NCBI GenBank assembly: GCA_027604685.1
Contig: JADHYX010000249.1
Span: 19,182 to 31,877 of the forward strand
From: Lobulomyces angularis
Taxonomy: Eukaryota > Chytridiomycota > Chytridiomycetes > Lobulomycetales > Lobulomycetaceae
Direction: 5' to 3'
Length of the DNA: 12,696 bases
In this document: in pieces, positions 1 to 9,271 of the stretch
Layout of the letters: every line of letters starts with the position of its first letter
Position numbering within the stretch: the stretch's first letter is position 1
Notes under the pieces: model-generated
What the model was told of the DNA's origin: nothing
The model's database searches: none
What the model saw: the letters and a program-made list of their open reading frames with translations, nothing else
Made by a program: the position numbers and the translations under genes

Positions 1-22
1 TTTTTTCTTTTTTATTAAAAAA

Positions 23-28
23 TTTATT
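23..28 (-). other. Polyadenylation signal of the CYFIP gene
   Basis: On the minus strand an AATAAA hexamer lies 10 nt after the TGA stop at 39-41. A second AATAAA follows at 11-16. In such AT-rich DNA the hexamer is common by chance, so position is the main support. Confidence 0.5.
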
Positions 29-38
29 CAACCTAATC

Positions 39-3000
39 TCAACTTAAACTCGTGGGATTAAGGGGATCTTGCTTCTCTAAAAAATCTAAAATTTCTTCAT
101 TTTGATCTTTTATAAAAAATGCAACTTCTAAAAATTGATTAAACTCTGCATTTGTTGAACTATTAATTTGGGGGTTCTGCATTGATACAACTGGTTGATT
201 TAATACATTTGTTGATTTTTTTTCTGCTTTATGTACTGAAATCACATGATTATTATAATCAAAGGTGTTAAACAGCTTTACTTGGTCTAGGCAGTGTAGA
301 ATTGTGCATCTACATTTTTAAATATAAAGTAAATTAAAAAATCAATGCTTATCATTTTTGCAATACCCTGCCCACGACAAGCTGTCACCAAAAATTTCTC
401 TAATAAAAGGATTAGAAGATAAAAACTGACTTTTCATTCTTTACCTATTAGTGACGCATCCATCAGAGCCTGTATAACAAAACGCAAACTGTAATGCACT
501 CCATGTCTTATAAAAGGCTCTGGGGTTGTCTACCAAACTTCCAGGATCTTTCGAATTTTCGCTTTCCGCAGAATTAGGGAGTTGTGGTGGATTTAGCCAA
601 ATTTTATTTAATTCATTTAATGTGGTCTTTAATTTTTTTAAAAATTGATTCAAAAGTGTGTTATCTTTTTGAAGATGCTTCAAATCATTCTAAAAATGGT
701 GGTTAAGATAACAAAATCATGTAAAAGAAAAAACTTATTATGCTTACATCTGGCAAATACTTTTGTTTTAAAGACATAAAACTAGACAGAGAAGATGTGT
801 TATTAAAAAGAGAATCAGTTCGAACTTTTTTGTAAGAGCAGTCCATATTCTAAATAAAAAAAAAATAATTAAATGATCCTTTTCAGCTGTACTTAAATAA
901 TTACCGCAACATTTTGTAACGCACGAACTACCAAAATTGAATTCCCAATCTCTCTAAATGTTTGTAAAACTTCAGATTTCAAATCCTTGTAGTGTATTAA
1001 AGGTTTAAAATGCGCATTAAAATACTCAAAAGCACCTTTTAAAAAATTAATGATAATATAGTTTTTGAAAAATACCTGCAGCTCCATATTCAAAAATTGG
1101 TAACTTTAGAGTAGTTGGAGTGCCTTTTTGAATTGCGTAAATGTAGTCACTCAAGGTCTCACTTATCTAGAATATTAAAGTATTAATTTTTGTGTAAATT
1201 TCATACTAGTATATCCGTATGCCTCCAAATTTCATTAACTATAAAGGATAAGGTATTTGTACTAGTAAGTTTTAGTATCGTTTCAAAATGACAATTGCCA
1301 AAGAAGTTTTGAAAAACTTGGTGTTGTGCATGAAATGCAACAGTCAAACTTTTTGAACCAAAACTATACATAGGTGGAAATTTAATTTGGGCAGGTCTTA
1401 TTAATGGTTCAACAAATTCCACAGCACATCTAACAAATCTTAATAATAAAAATTTAATTTATCTTTATTAAAATAATAGTGCAGCAACCTATTTGTAGTG
1501 CTATTGAAGGCAGAATTTGGAATAAAATCATCAATAAATTCTTGAATTATGTGTTGGGCAATTCTTCCACCGTTAGAATGTAAGGCTAATCTTTCATCTA
1601 CTTCAGCCAATATGTCAGCAAATGAATCCAAAGTTAATAATTCACTTAACATTTCATGTGTCATCTTTGTACTTTTAAGCAAAGTGTGTAATTCCTAATT
1701 AAAAATTACAATTAAATTATTCGATTTTTAATTTATTATACCATTATATTGTTTAACGAACTTCCTTCAAATCTAGTTATTGCGATGTCAATACTTTTTC
1801 TGATATACTGATTCATCATCTGACTAATCACCTCAGAAACATTTATGGATCTTCCAAGTAACTAAAAAAATTTTTATGTTAATTAATTATTTACAAAATT
1901 GATATGAAAAAACTATTATTCACTTCATGCTTACATCAAAACTTTTTTTTTTCAATATTACATCAAAACAAGATAACATATTTTCTTTTGATACATCAGA
2001 AGAATTTTTTAACTCTTCAATTTGGTCGGCAGAAAGCAATTTGCTTAATAAAAATTATAAATGTAATTAAAATTTCTTTTTTGTATTACAATGAAGCATG
2101 CTTCTTAAAGTGTGAAAAAATTCTTTGGCTAATTTTGAAGATTAAGACATCAAAGCACAGGTTTACCTAAAAAGAAAACCGGATTCGCTACAGTTTTTAG
2201 TGTTAATTAATAAGGTACCTCTGCCACTACTTCGTCATATATATACTGGGAATTTAGATTATACATAGTGCTTTTTGCAACATCGTTGTAAATGTCAAAA
2301 ATCACAAATATATTTCTAACAAAAAAAATAAAAATAAACATAAGCAATTTAATTTAATGCAAGCTTACGAAAACATTTCCGGATTAAATGAATCTAAACA
2401 ATATTCGGCCAAAATCCACGGTAATGACATACTTATTGGAAACTAATATTTTAAAAAAAAGAATTTTTGACTTTTGGAAAATATTAAATTTTTACCTGAA
2501 TCTGCTTTGAAATTTCCAAATAAAATTCTTTATACCAAAGATCCGAAACATCTACGCATTTTTCGACGGTACCTTTATTGCATCATTATAAAGTGTAATT
2601 AAAGGTAGCTTACCCTTTAAATCCATCATACATGGAAAATATAGGCAAAAATCAAAAAATTTTTGCACTTCAGCAACTTGATAGTCCTTAAAATCCTTTT
2701 CTTTCATAAGCCCACCTTTCATTCCTTTCGACTTATCACTGAAACCGTAATCCAAATAAGTTTTTAAGAAATGTAACTACATCAAAAAAAAAAAGCATTA
2801 AACCAACTTTGTGCCAATTTTTTTACTTGAGTTAAAGAAAATGGTGATTTTCTTTGTTTTAATTCACTGGTAAACTTTTTTTTTGTTGCGCTAGTAGTTG
2901 AATTTGATAACTTTTCCTCTAGGAAAATATCTGATGAGATTTCCTGCGCAACCTTAATCACTCTTTTTATTTTATTTTGATTTATTTTATTTTTTTAAAA

Positions 3001-4883
3001 AATAAAATATGAGAAAATATGTACTTTTTAATTACGATACCTTACGATACTCCTTTTTTTTTTTGTAGCATGGCAAATAAATTCACTAATGTTTACTTGT
3101 GCGAAATCCTGTATCTCCCTGTACATATAACTGTTCAATGCTTCGTATACTTTAGCATCCAGATTTAAAATTAAGTCGCTCAAATTTTTTATAATGCTTA
3201 AAAACTAAAATATTAAATCTATAAATACAATGAATAATTTTTAAAACATAAAACCTCTATTAATGCCCTTTTGTCTTCCAGGCTATAATTATATTTAACA
3301 GCCTAAATAGCATTTTTAGCATTCAAGAAGCCAAGTTAAATAAGCAACTTACCAACTCATAAGGAATAGCATTCTCTAGCATCGGTAAGTTCGATTCAAT
3401 GCTAATGGGATTAGCATATTTAAATGCGCTCTGCAATATTTAGTAAAAAAGTAATTTATTTAGACTATTAATACTTGTTCTAAAACTTTAGTGGTGCAAT
3501 TTGCAAGAAACTTAACACCTTCTAAAATTAACTGGTATATCAAGTAACTGTCATCATTAGAGTAACTGGCACAATTTAAATACTTGGCTTCCAACTAAAT
3601 TAAATTAAGCATCAAGAAATATACTAAAACGTACACATATGGTAGTTTGAGTGAAGTTTGCGACATATTCTACGTATATGGCACGAAATTCTTCGGAATA
3701 AGTGGACAGTGAATATGATTTTTGTAAAGATCCTTTATCCTCGATTTCAGTTAAATCCCATTTACCCTGCCCAATATGTGGAGCTTTACTGAAGATATGT
3801 GATAAACTTATCGGAGAATCAGCGTATAAAGGCACTATTGGAGTTGATTTCATTAACTTCCCTAATCGATCAAGTTTTATTTTTTTTTTTTTGTTAATAT
3901 CTTTTTCGTCAATATCTCCATCTAGTAAATATAAGCCAAAAGCAACCGCCTACAAATTTTAATTTATATACCTTTTTTTATAGGTTCATTAGTTTACCTT
4001 AAGATAGGCGTGCTTCTTTTCAGAAAGAATGTAACGTTTGTTTTCCAAGCAGTCTGCACAGGCATTTACAACTTCTACTAGTACATCATCGCTTTGTGGT
4101 ATAGCAGCTAGTGCCTTTTTTAATTCTAAAGAAAACTGATCTTGACTACCTAAAAATATAATTAACTTGTGAATTTGCGCTGCGTCATCTTCTGCTAATT
4201 TCCTCGGAAGTTGAGTAGCATTGCTATCAAGCAAAAAAAAAAAAGCAAAAAATTAATCTGAGAAAAAAAAATTATAAAATGCAAACCGTCTATAAATAGA
4301 TAAATCGTTATTCATAGATCCTTTTATATTTTTCATGGCGTCTAACACTACAAATAAATCCAAAACAGTTGCCAAAGTTAAGAGAAATTCCGTTGAAGAA
4401 AAAACATCTTTTTCTTTTATATCAGGTATAATTGAGGTCAGAACGTCTGAAATACACTGAACTGCGTGATCCCTAAAAATCATAAAATCTTTCATTTTAC
4501 TAATTTCCGGTTTCATAACTTCAAAAATTTGTAAAGCAAGTTCCTCTTTGGATTCATTATTTTGAGCATTACTCTAAACATACAGTAAAAAAATAGAATG
4601 TTTAAGGTAATTTCCTTACTTGTGGAATTCCTCTAATACAGCTGCGGTATGAGTACAATCTGGATACAAGATTCTTTCCATCACTTAAAAGGTCATTCTA
4701 ACGAAATGCGTTAATGATGATGTAACTATAGATTTTTATTACTAGAGTAGCAATATGACCTAATTCCTTTAAAAAATATTTGTAAGGTTTAAAATCACTC
4801 TTGCCAGGATCACTGTAAAATTGATCTGCATCATAAATTTGAGAATCAGAGAAATTTAGATAAATAATAGATGATGAATCCAT
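39..4883 (-). CDS. CYFIP: CYFIP/Sra1 (PIR121, PirA) subunit of the WAVE/SCAR regulatory complex, 25 exons
   Basis: This is the Rac-binding scaffold that, in the WAVE complex, restrains SCAR/WAVE until Rac1-GTP releases it to activate Arp2/3. Exons (minus strand): 4743-4883, 4620-4697, 4287-4573, 3998-4223, 3635-3949, 3475-3594, 3353-3430, 3255-3302, 3041-3204, 2827-2962, 2614-2776, 2496-2551, 2369-2442, 2315-2219, 2090-2166, 1935-2043, 1742-1861, 1489-1694, 1207-1438, 1076-1166, 905-1035, 748-849, 445-689, 367-399, 39-309. All 24 introns are GT-AG, 40-78 nt. The exons sum to 3600 nt in one open frame (1199 aa; human CYFIP1 is 1253). Blocks matching remembered human CYFIP1 run the full length: KPEISKMKDFMIF, VLDAMKNIKGS, FPISMSLPWIL, YNDVAKS, LLGRSIN, PNSAFNSTTNRF, YSFGSKSLTVAF, EYGAAGAFEYF, FREIGNSIL, WSALQFAFCY, FGDSLSWAG. 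The Rac A-site Arg (human R190) aligns with R169, whose codon is split by intron 3; D-site Y967/G971 align with Y936/G940. The start is the first ATG of exon 1; the N-terminus is about 30 residues shorter than human. The least certain junction is intron 9 (2963-3040), which has a purine-rich acceptor. Confidence 0.95.
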
Positions 4884-5300
4884 ATTTATTATTTGATGTG
4901 AGCAATAAAATTCGGACTTTGAAAAAAGTTAAATATACAATAAAGGAAGTTTTTTAATTCAAATAAGTTTTTTACATTAAAATTGAAATTTTTACGTTAA
5001 GAGCATTCAAAAGGTACAATTTTCGTAGTTAATAACATCTTATGTATTATAAGCAAAACTTTAAAGTGGACTCGTTGTTTTTGCCTTACAAAGAAAAAAA
5101 AAAATTTGAAGAAACTATAAATATTCCTCTCATATCCTAAGTTTTTTCATTAATAAAAAAAACTAAAAAAATTAATTTTGCAAATTATTAATAAGATATT
5201 AGCGTCAAAAATTAAGTTCATCATTAAATAAACCTATAGCTTACAACAAATTAATTTTTTAATCTTTTAATCTCTGGAATTAAATTTAAATTTTAGTTTA
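4884..5300. promoter_or_regulatory. Divergent intergenic region between CYFIP and the CDC34-type E2
   Basis: These 417 bp separate two gene starts that point away from each other, so both promoters must lie here unless an undetected 5' exon exists. The sequence is AT-rich with poly(A)/poly(T) runs. I see no clear TATA box, factor motif, small gene or repeat. The role is inferred from position only. Confidence 0.5.
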
Positions 5301-6312
5301 ATGGCAGCAAGTCTTAGAAGACAATTTTTGGGTAAGCAAATATATTATATATTTTCAATAAATAATTTATTATAATTTATTTATTATCATTAAGAGTTAA
5401 CCAAAAATCCAATACCTGGTTTCAGAGTAACTTTATAAATTTATTGAAAAAAATTAAATTTTTATATAAATATAGGTCAATTTAGTTGATGATAATGTGT
5501 TTGTGTGGAGGTTTAATAATTGTTTTTTTTTACATCTTTTAAAAAATTTCAAACTTTAATTAAAAAAAAAACCATAATTTTTTTTAGTGTAGGAATTATT
5601 GGACCACCAGATACTCCATATCAGGGAGGTTATTTTCTGGCGACTTTAACTTTTCCTGATGATTATCCATTTAATCCTCCTACTTTTATTTTCGATGATG
5701 ATTTTTTTCATCCTAATGTGTATGGACTTATTAATTTTTAAATGGATTATGAACCATCAATAATTTAGGTACCCATCTGATCGAAAAGTTTGCATATCAA
5801 TTTTGCATCCACCAGGAGAAGATCCCAATAGCTATGAGTCGGCACAAGAACGTTGGAACCCAACTCAGACAGTAGAGTCAATTTTACTGTAATAACCCCC
5901 TTGCTAATAAAAATTTAGTTAAATTACTATCAATTATTTTAGGTCCATTTTAAGTTTAATAAACGATCCAAACATTAATAGTCCCGCCAATGTTGATGCA
6001 GGTGTATTTTGGCGAGATAATAAAGAGAAATATGCACTTACTGTTAAAAAACAAGTGGAGGCATCTAAAAAAAATATTCCCGATGATTTAATATTAGAGA
6101 ATGAAAACTTTTTTGTGAAGCCACCAGCAGCAGACGAGGAGGTTAAAAAAAATTATTAAAGCTTCAAATTAAAACTAATTTTTTTTTAACAGGACGATTC
6201 TTTTTGGTTTGTAATATATCCAAAATAATTGTTTAATTACAATGAAAAATCTAGGTATGATGAAGAAGATGAGCAGTCTGAAGAGGAAGAGGAAGAATTT
6301 GGTGATAAGTAA
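5301..6312 (+). CDS. CDC34: Ubiquitin-conjugating enzyme E2, CDC34/UBE2R type, 8 exons
   Basis: An E2 enzyme that carries ubiquitin as a thioester on a cysteine; CDC34/UBE2R enzymes work with cullin-RING (SCF) ligases to build Lys48-linked chains. Exons: 5301-5331, 5395-5426, 5476-5510, 5588-5719, 5769-5888, 5943-6141, 6193-6206, 6255-6312, summing to 621 nt (206 aa; human UBE2R2 is 238). The UBC fold is recognisable: [12 protein letters not shown] (38-49), [12 protein letters not shown] (55-66), HPN at 74-76, catalytic Cys85 in [10 protein letters not shown], and ERWNPTQTV (104-112). The extra acidic loop after the cysteine ([11 protein letters not shown], 93-103) separates CDC34/UBC7 types from ordinary E2s. 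The Asp/Glu-rich tail (about 189-206) marks CDC34; in yeast and human this tail binds the basic canyon of cullin. Helix 1 is somewhat short. Exon 7 is a 14-nt microexon, chosen because only donor 6207 keeps the acidic tail in frame. UBE2G1 is a weaker alternative because it lacks such a tail. Confidence 0.93.
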
Positions 6313-6423
6313 AGTATATGATATGGAAAAAACCAATTTTCAAGACAAATTTTTTTTTTTAAGAAATTTAAAAACTAACAATTCTAAGATTTTTTAATGT
6401 TAAAGGACTTTAATTGTTTCTAG

Positions 6424-6429
6424 AATAAA
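6424..6429 (+). other. Likely polyadenylation signal of the E2 gene
   Basis: This is an AATAAA hexamer about 110 nt after the E2 stop codon. It is plausible by position, but the hexamer is frequent in this AT-rich sequence. Confidence 0.35.
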
Positions 6430-6614
6430 GTTGATAATTAACAAAAATAATTGAGAGATATCTATATGAAGTTTTTTTTGCAAGAAAATGCAATTTTTGT
6501 CACAGTATTTTTTAAAATTTGCTATCCCAAAAGAAAAAATTATTTTTCATATTATTGATTTTAAACTGAAAAAAGATTACAAATTTCTAGGCATAATGAT
6601 GAAAAACATTGAAA

Positions 6615-6887
6615 AGTGAGCATGCTAATGCATCCGAAGAATGCGATAAAGTGAAGCAGGTAAAAATCTGCCAAATCCAAATCATCTACATAATCGTAAA
6701 CTAACATTGAATAATTTAAAAAACGAGTATGACGGTGCCATTTCTGAACTGGATGATGTGTTGTAGACTACTTGAACATCATGATTGGTTTAAAGAATTG
6801 AACGCAGTTAATAAAATATATGGAAAACAAAAATCAAGTTGGTGGAAGAAGAAAATAAATGAATTATTAGAGCTGATATACTTTTAA
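6615..6887 (+). pseudogene. Possible decayed coding segment of unknown family
   Basis: Three short stop-free stretches in successive frames read like protein rather than AT noise. About 6615-6660 reads SEHANASEECDKVKQ. The next, 6650-6766, includes LNNLKNEYDGAISELDDVL and ends at TAG. The third, 6771-6887, includes EHHDWFKELNAVNKIYGK and a tryptophan-rich basic stretch before TAA. Base composition is richer than the flanks. The pattern fits a helical protein fragment broken by frameshifts, or exons whose introns I cannot place; a GTAAAA donor sits at 6660. I do not recognise the family, and chance open frames cannot be excluded. Confidence 0.25.
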
Positions 6888-7108
6888 AAAATCTAAAAGA
6901 AAGAAAGAGGAATATATTTAATTAAAAGTAAATTTCACGAAAAAAATTGAATTAATTTTTTTTTTTTTTTTTCCTTTTATTATTACTTTTATTTATACTT
7001 AACCAATTATACTAAGCTCTATTAATTTACTATTTTTTTTTTTCAGTTTTTTAAGTTGTTTTTGCTATCCATATCTGTTTTTGAGTTTACCAAATAAACT
7101 AGTCAAAA

Positions 7109-7577
7109 AAAAATTGATAAGACTCCATTGCTGCCTTTTTTAATAACAATTGGCAAAACTTTCAACTGAAAAAAGTGGAAATCTAGAGTGGTTGGGACAG
7201 AGGTAGATATGCTGCATTGCATTTTTGTCGCAAGAAATTAATTTGAAGAAAATGGATTGCTTCTTTCTGGTGGAGCTTTTTGTATTTGCCTCTATTAAAT
7301 TTAAGCAATGTTTATTTTTAAAGGGTTTTAATTAACTGATTTTGTGTATAACATGTAAAAACTCCCTATAACCAACCTCTTGTAACCACAACAAACCCTT
7401 TCATCACCGTCACACACATTGTGCTGGACTTTTTTCAGCAGTAAGTTTTTTTTTTATCTTATTCAGAAAATTATCACTAAAATTATGCACCAGCTCTGTA
7501 TTGTGAAGTTGCAGCAATTATTTCTACCCATTATCATGTAATATATACTCTTATTTATTATTTAAGTTTTTGAAAAA
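7109..7577. other. Segment present in duplication copy 1 but absent from copy 2
   Basis: In copy 2, AAACTAGTCAAAAA runs directly into CCATCGAAAATT. In copy 1 the same left and right sequences are separated by about 465 bp, with AAAAA at both junctions. This can be an insertion into copy 1, the AAAAA being a possible target duplication, or a deletion from copy 2 between short repeats. I see no terminal inverted repeats or transposase inside. It contains a slightly GC-richer patch (about 7370-7440) and no convincing gene. Confidence 0.55.
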
Positions 7578-7794
7578 CCATCAAAAATTTAAAGATCATC
7601 AAATTCTTATGTTTTTTCAATTAGCATTACTTTTTGATTTAATAATTTTCCTGAAAAAGTTTTTTATTAAAAATTTGAAATGTCTAAACTTATCTGAATA
7701 TGCTTGTCTCCCCGAGCAGCCAGCTGGAATGGTGGCGAAAGATGACGGGAAACTTCAGATAAGATGTTCTAAAAGAAAGAAATGTTATAAATAA
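7570..7794 (+). CDS. Small open frame upstream of the secreted-protein gene, doubtful
   Basis: A 74-codon frame opens with a hydrophobic AT-rich half and ends in a more protein-like basic half with three cysteines (EYACLPEQPAGMVAKDDGK, then a Lys/Arg-rich end). An AATAAA follows at 7810-7815, 16 nt after the stop, so the second half could be the last exon of a gene whose upstream exons I cannot place. The duplicate at about 9400-9470 keeps related wording (FEYAYL, MAKD) but is interrupted, so any gene would be functional only here. No known family; it may equally be 5' flanking sequence of the next gene. Confidence 0.25.
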   Translation: MKNHQKFKDHQILMFFQLALLFDLIIFLKKFFIKNLKCLNLSEYACLPEQPAGMVAKDDGKLQIRCSKRKKCYK

Positions 7795-7887
7795 CATAAA
7801 ACCATCCCAAATAAAAGTTTTAATTTCGTAGAAAATATAAAAAAAAAAAAATATACTTAAAAAAAATTTATTTTAAAATTAAGAAAA

Positions 7888-8385
7888 ATGTTTAAATTCA
7901 GTTTCATCTTAACTATTTTATTAGCATTAGCAACTTGTGATGTTTTGATTGGCTATAATAGCAACGACAACACGCAGACTTGTTTGAATTGGATGAAAAA
8001 CGATGGAACATATGCAGACCAAGCATGTTTCCCCTTGAGCGAATGGGACGGTGTTCTTCATTCATTCAAAAATCTTCCAGATGTCCATGTTATTTGTTAC
8101 AGTAGTGGGATATGCAGTATTCAAATTCCAAGATTTGGTATAAAAAAAAAGAATTCTGATTTAAAAAATTTATGTTTTTTGTTAGGTTGGACTGCCACTC
8201 CTAATTTCTATTTTAATGGAAATGGTTGGGAAAATTGTAACACTATTGCAGCAAACTTTCGTAAATTTTAAAAACTAAAACAAGAAAAAGTTAACCTTTT
8301 TTTTTTTTTTTTTTTTTAATATCAATTAGCAATTGCTGGATGGTATGTTGGTTCATGCACTTCCTGGTTTACAAGTCCAATATAA
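7888..8385 (+). CDS. Small secreted six-cysteine protein, 3 exons, unknown family
   Basis: Exons 7888-8137, 8186-8260 and 8330-8385 are joined by GT-AG introns of 48 and 69 nt. The total is 381 nt (126 aa, stop TAA). Residues 1-17 form a typical signal peptide (Lys near the start, hydrophobic core, ALATC); the mature chain therefore enters the secretory pathway. Mature cysteines are at 32, 47, 70, 76, 101 and 118, enough for three disulfides, with many Trp, Asn and Gly (NGNGWENC at 94-101, GWYVGSC at 112-118). Reading through intron 1 also stays open (127 codons), but that version has a Lys-rich AT stretch in the middle and loses Cys118, so the spliced form is preferred. A degenerate paralogue lies 1.7 kb downstream. 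I do not recognise the family; an effector-like, defence or cell-surface role would be a guess. Confidence 0.72.
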
Positions 8386-8583
8386 AAAGACAGAAATATT
8401 TTTTTGTTCTTTGCTTTAATTATTCATAAAAAACAAGAGAACCATGTTTGTTTTTTTTAATGTACTAGATATAGATTTTTTTCTGTAATTAAAAAAAAAA
8501 CAGAAATAGAAGATATATACATATTTTTTTTTTATTGTTTTTTCTTTTATTAATTAAACTTTAAATTCAAAAACAAAATTAAT

Positions 8584-9112
8584 TTAAAAGTACATTAAAT
8601 CCAGTAAACCACTTCCGCGGGATACTGCAACTTCCATTTTTATATTTAGGTTTCTAAATCTAGTTAAAGCATCCTGCTTGTGTCCGCCTAATGGCCAGAT
8701 CATTAATTCAAATCTTATCTTAATCCTTTTTGTACTCTCTTAGCTGCTTCACTATGAGAAAATAAACTTGAAAAATCTAGTGTTGTATAATCCTCACCAA
8801 ACATTGCAACTTCATCAACGTATTTGATAGGTTATCCCCTAAGTAAATGGGAGTTAATGAATTGGGTAGGTATTCAAGCGTGGTAAGATAGCGAGAACAA
8901 ATAAATTTAGTTAATTAAACAGGTAGGTTTTCAATTTTTGTATTTGATTCAACCATAATCAAATTGAGTTAATAACTTGGGCAAGTATTTCAAACTTTTT
9001 TAATTTGATTTTCATTACAATCAAAGTTTAGTTAATGAATCGAGTAAGTTTCAATTTTTATAATTTGATTACGAAAACAATAAAATTTTCCATTTTTTTT
9101 TTTTATCTATAA
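8584..9112 (-). pseudogene. Decayed antisense copy of the leucine-rich-repeat gene family
   Basis: Read on the minus strand from 9112, the sequence keeps pieces of the 20-residue repeat of the intact gene at 10464-12149: FYCFRNQIIKIE, LNFDCNENQIKK, NTKIENLP, then LTTLEYLPNSLT. These are interrupted by in-frame stops and frameshifts about every repeat. After four degraded units of about 60 bp (8850-9090) comes a C-terminal part (IKYVDEVAMFGED..., SEAAKRVQKGL, one frameshift near 8719, then SRGSGLLDLMYF and TAA). That order matches the intact protein's tail (IEFVDNV, QAIKRIQRR, GVRPTLDLNYL). The gene is dead as read. It shows that the repeat and tail belong together as a family, and that the copy is divergent rather than a recent duplicate of the live gene. 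Confidence 0.8.
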
Positions 9113-9271
9113 TCAAATAATTTTTTTTTTTTAATTGATGATTTTTTTGACTTACCTTATTCCTTTTAAAACTGTCACTTTGAAATATCAAAAAGGTTGT
9201 TTGGTAGCATATCATTAAATTAAAATTGCAGACTACATCATTAGTCCTAATCGAAAAATTGAGAGTACCCG

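Larger units (their letters stand above)
6313..7071. other. Intergenic region with no intact gene
   Basis: This is AT-rich spacer with long T runs (for example around 6956-6972 and 7032-7043). Apart from the E2 3' end and the possible decayed coding stretch at 6615-6887, I see no RNA gene, repeat or open frame that looks real. Confidence 0.6.
7072..8070 (+). repeat. Direct duplication, copy 1 (carries the intact secreted-protein gene)
   Basis: This unit shares, in the same order and orientation, several blocks with 9272-9822. They are a left edge around TTTACCAAATAAACTAGTC (7085-7106), a block from AAAACCATC (about 7574) through GAATATGCTTGTCT (about 7696) and ATAACATAAAA (about 7790), and the start of the secreted-protein gene. 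By eye, similarity is strongest around the ATG and fades after about 8020. Copy 1 also has about 465 extra bases (7109-7577) that are absent from copy 2. Confidence 0.8.

Noticed and set aside
1904..2170. 88-codon plus-strand open frame
   Set aside because: It is antisense to CYFIP exons 15 and 16 and their introns, and its translation is AT-driven.
3702..3962. 86-codon plus-strand open frame with a CPIC motif
   Set aside because: It lies exactly antisense to CYFIP exon 5, which aligns well with known CYFIP; the cysteines are coincidental.
7441..7466. GTAAGT...CAG stretch looking like a 26-nt intron
   Set aside because: It is shorter than every supported intron here (minimum 40 nt), and no coding frame flanks it on both sides.
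7836..7841. TATAAA 47 bp upstream of the secreted-protein ATG
   Set aside because: It is not conserved in the duplicate copy and is easily a chance match within an A/T run.
8482..8508. Short hairpin TTTCTGT...ACAGAAA
   Set aside because: A 7-bp stem around an A run is expected by chance in this composition, and bacterial-type terminators do not apply here.
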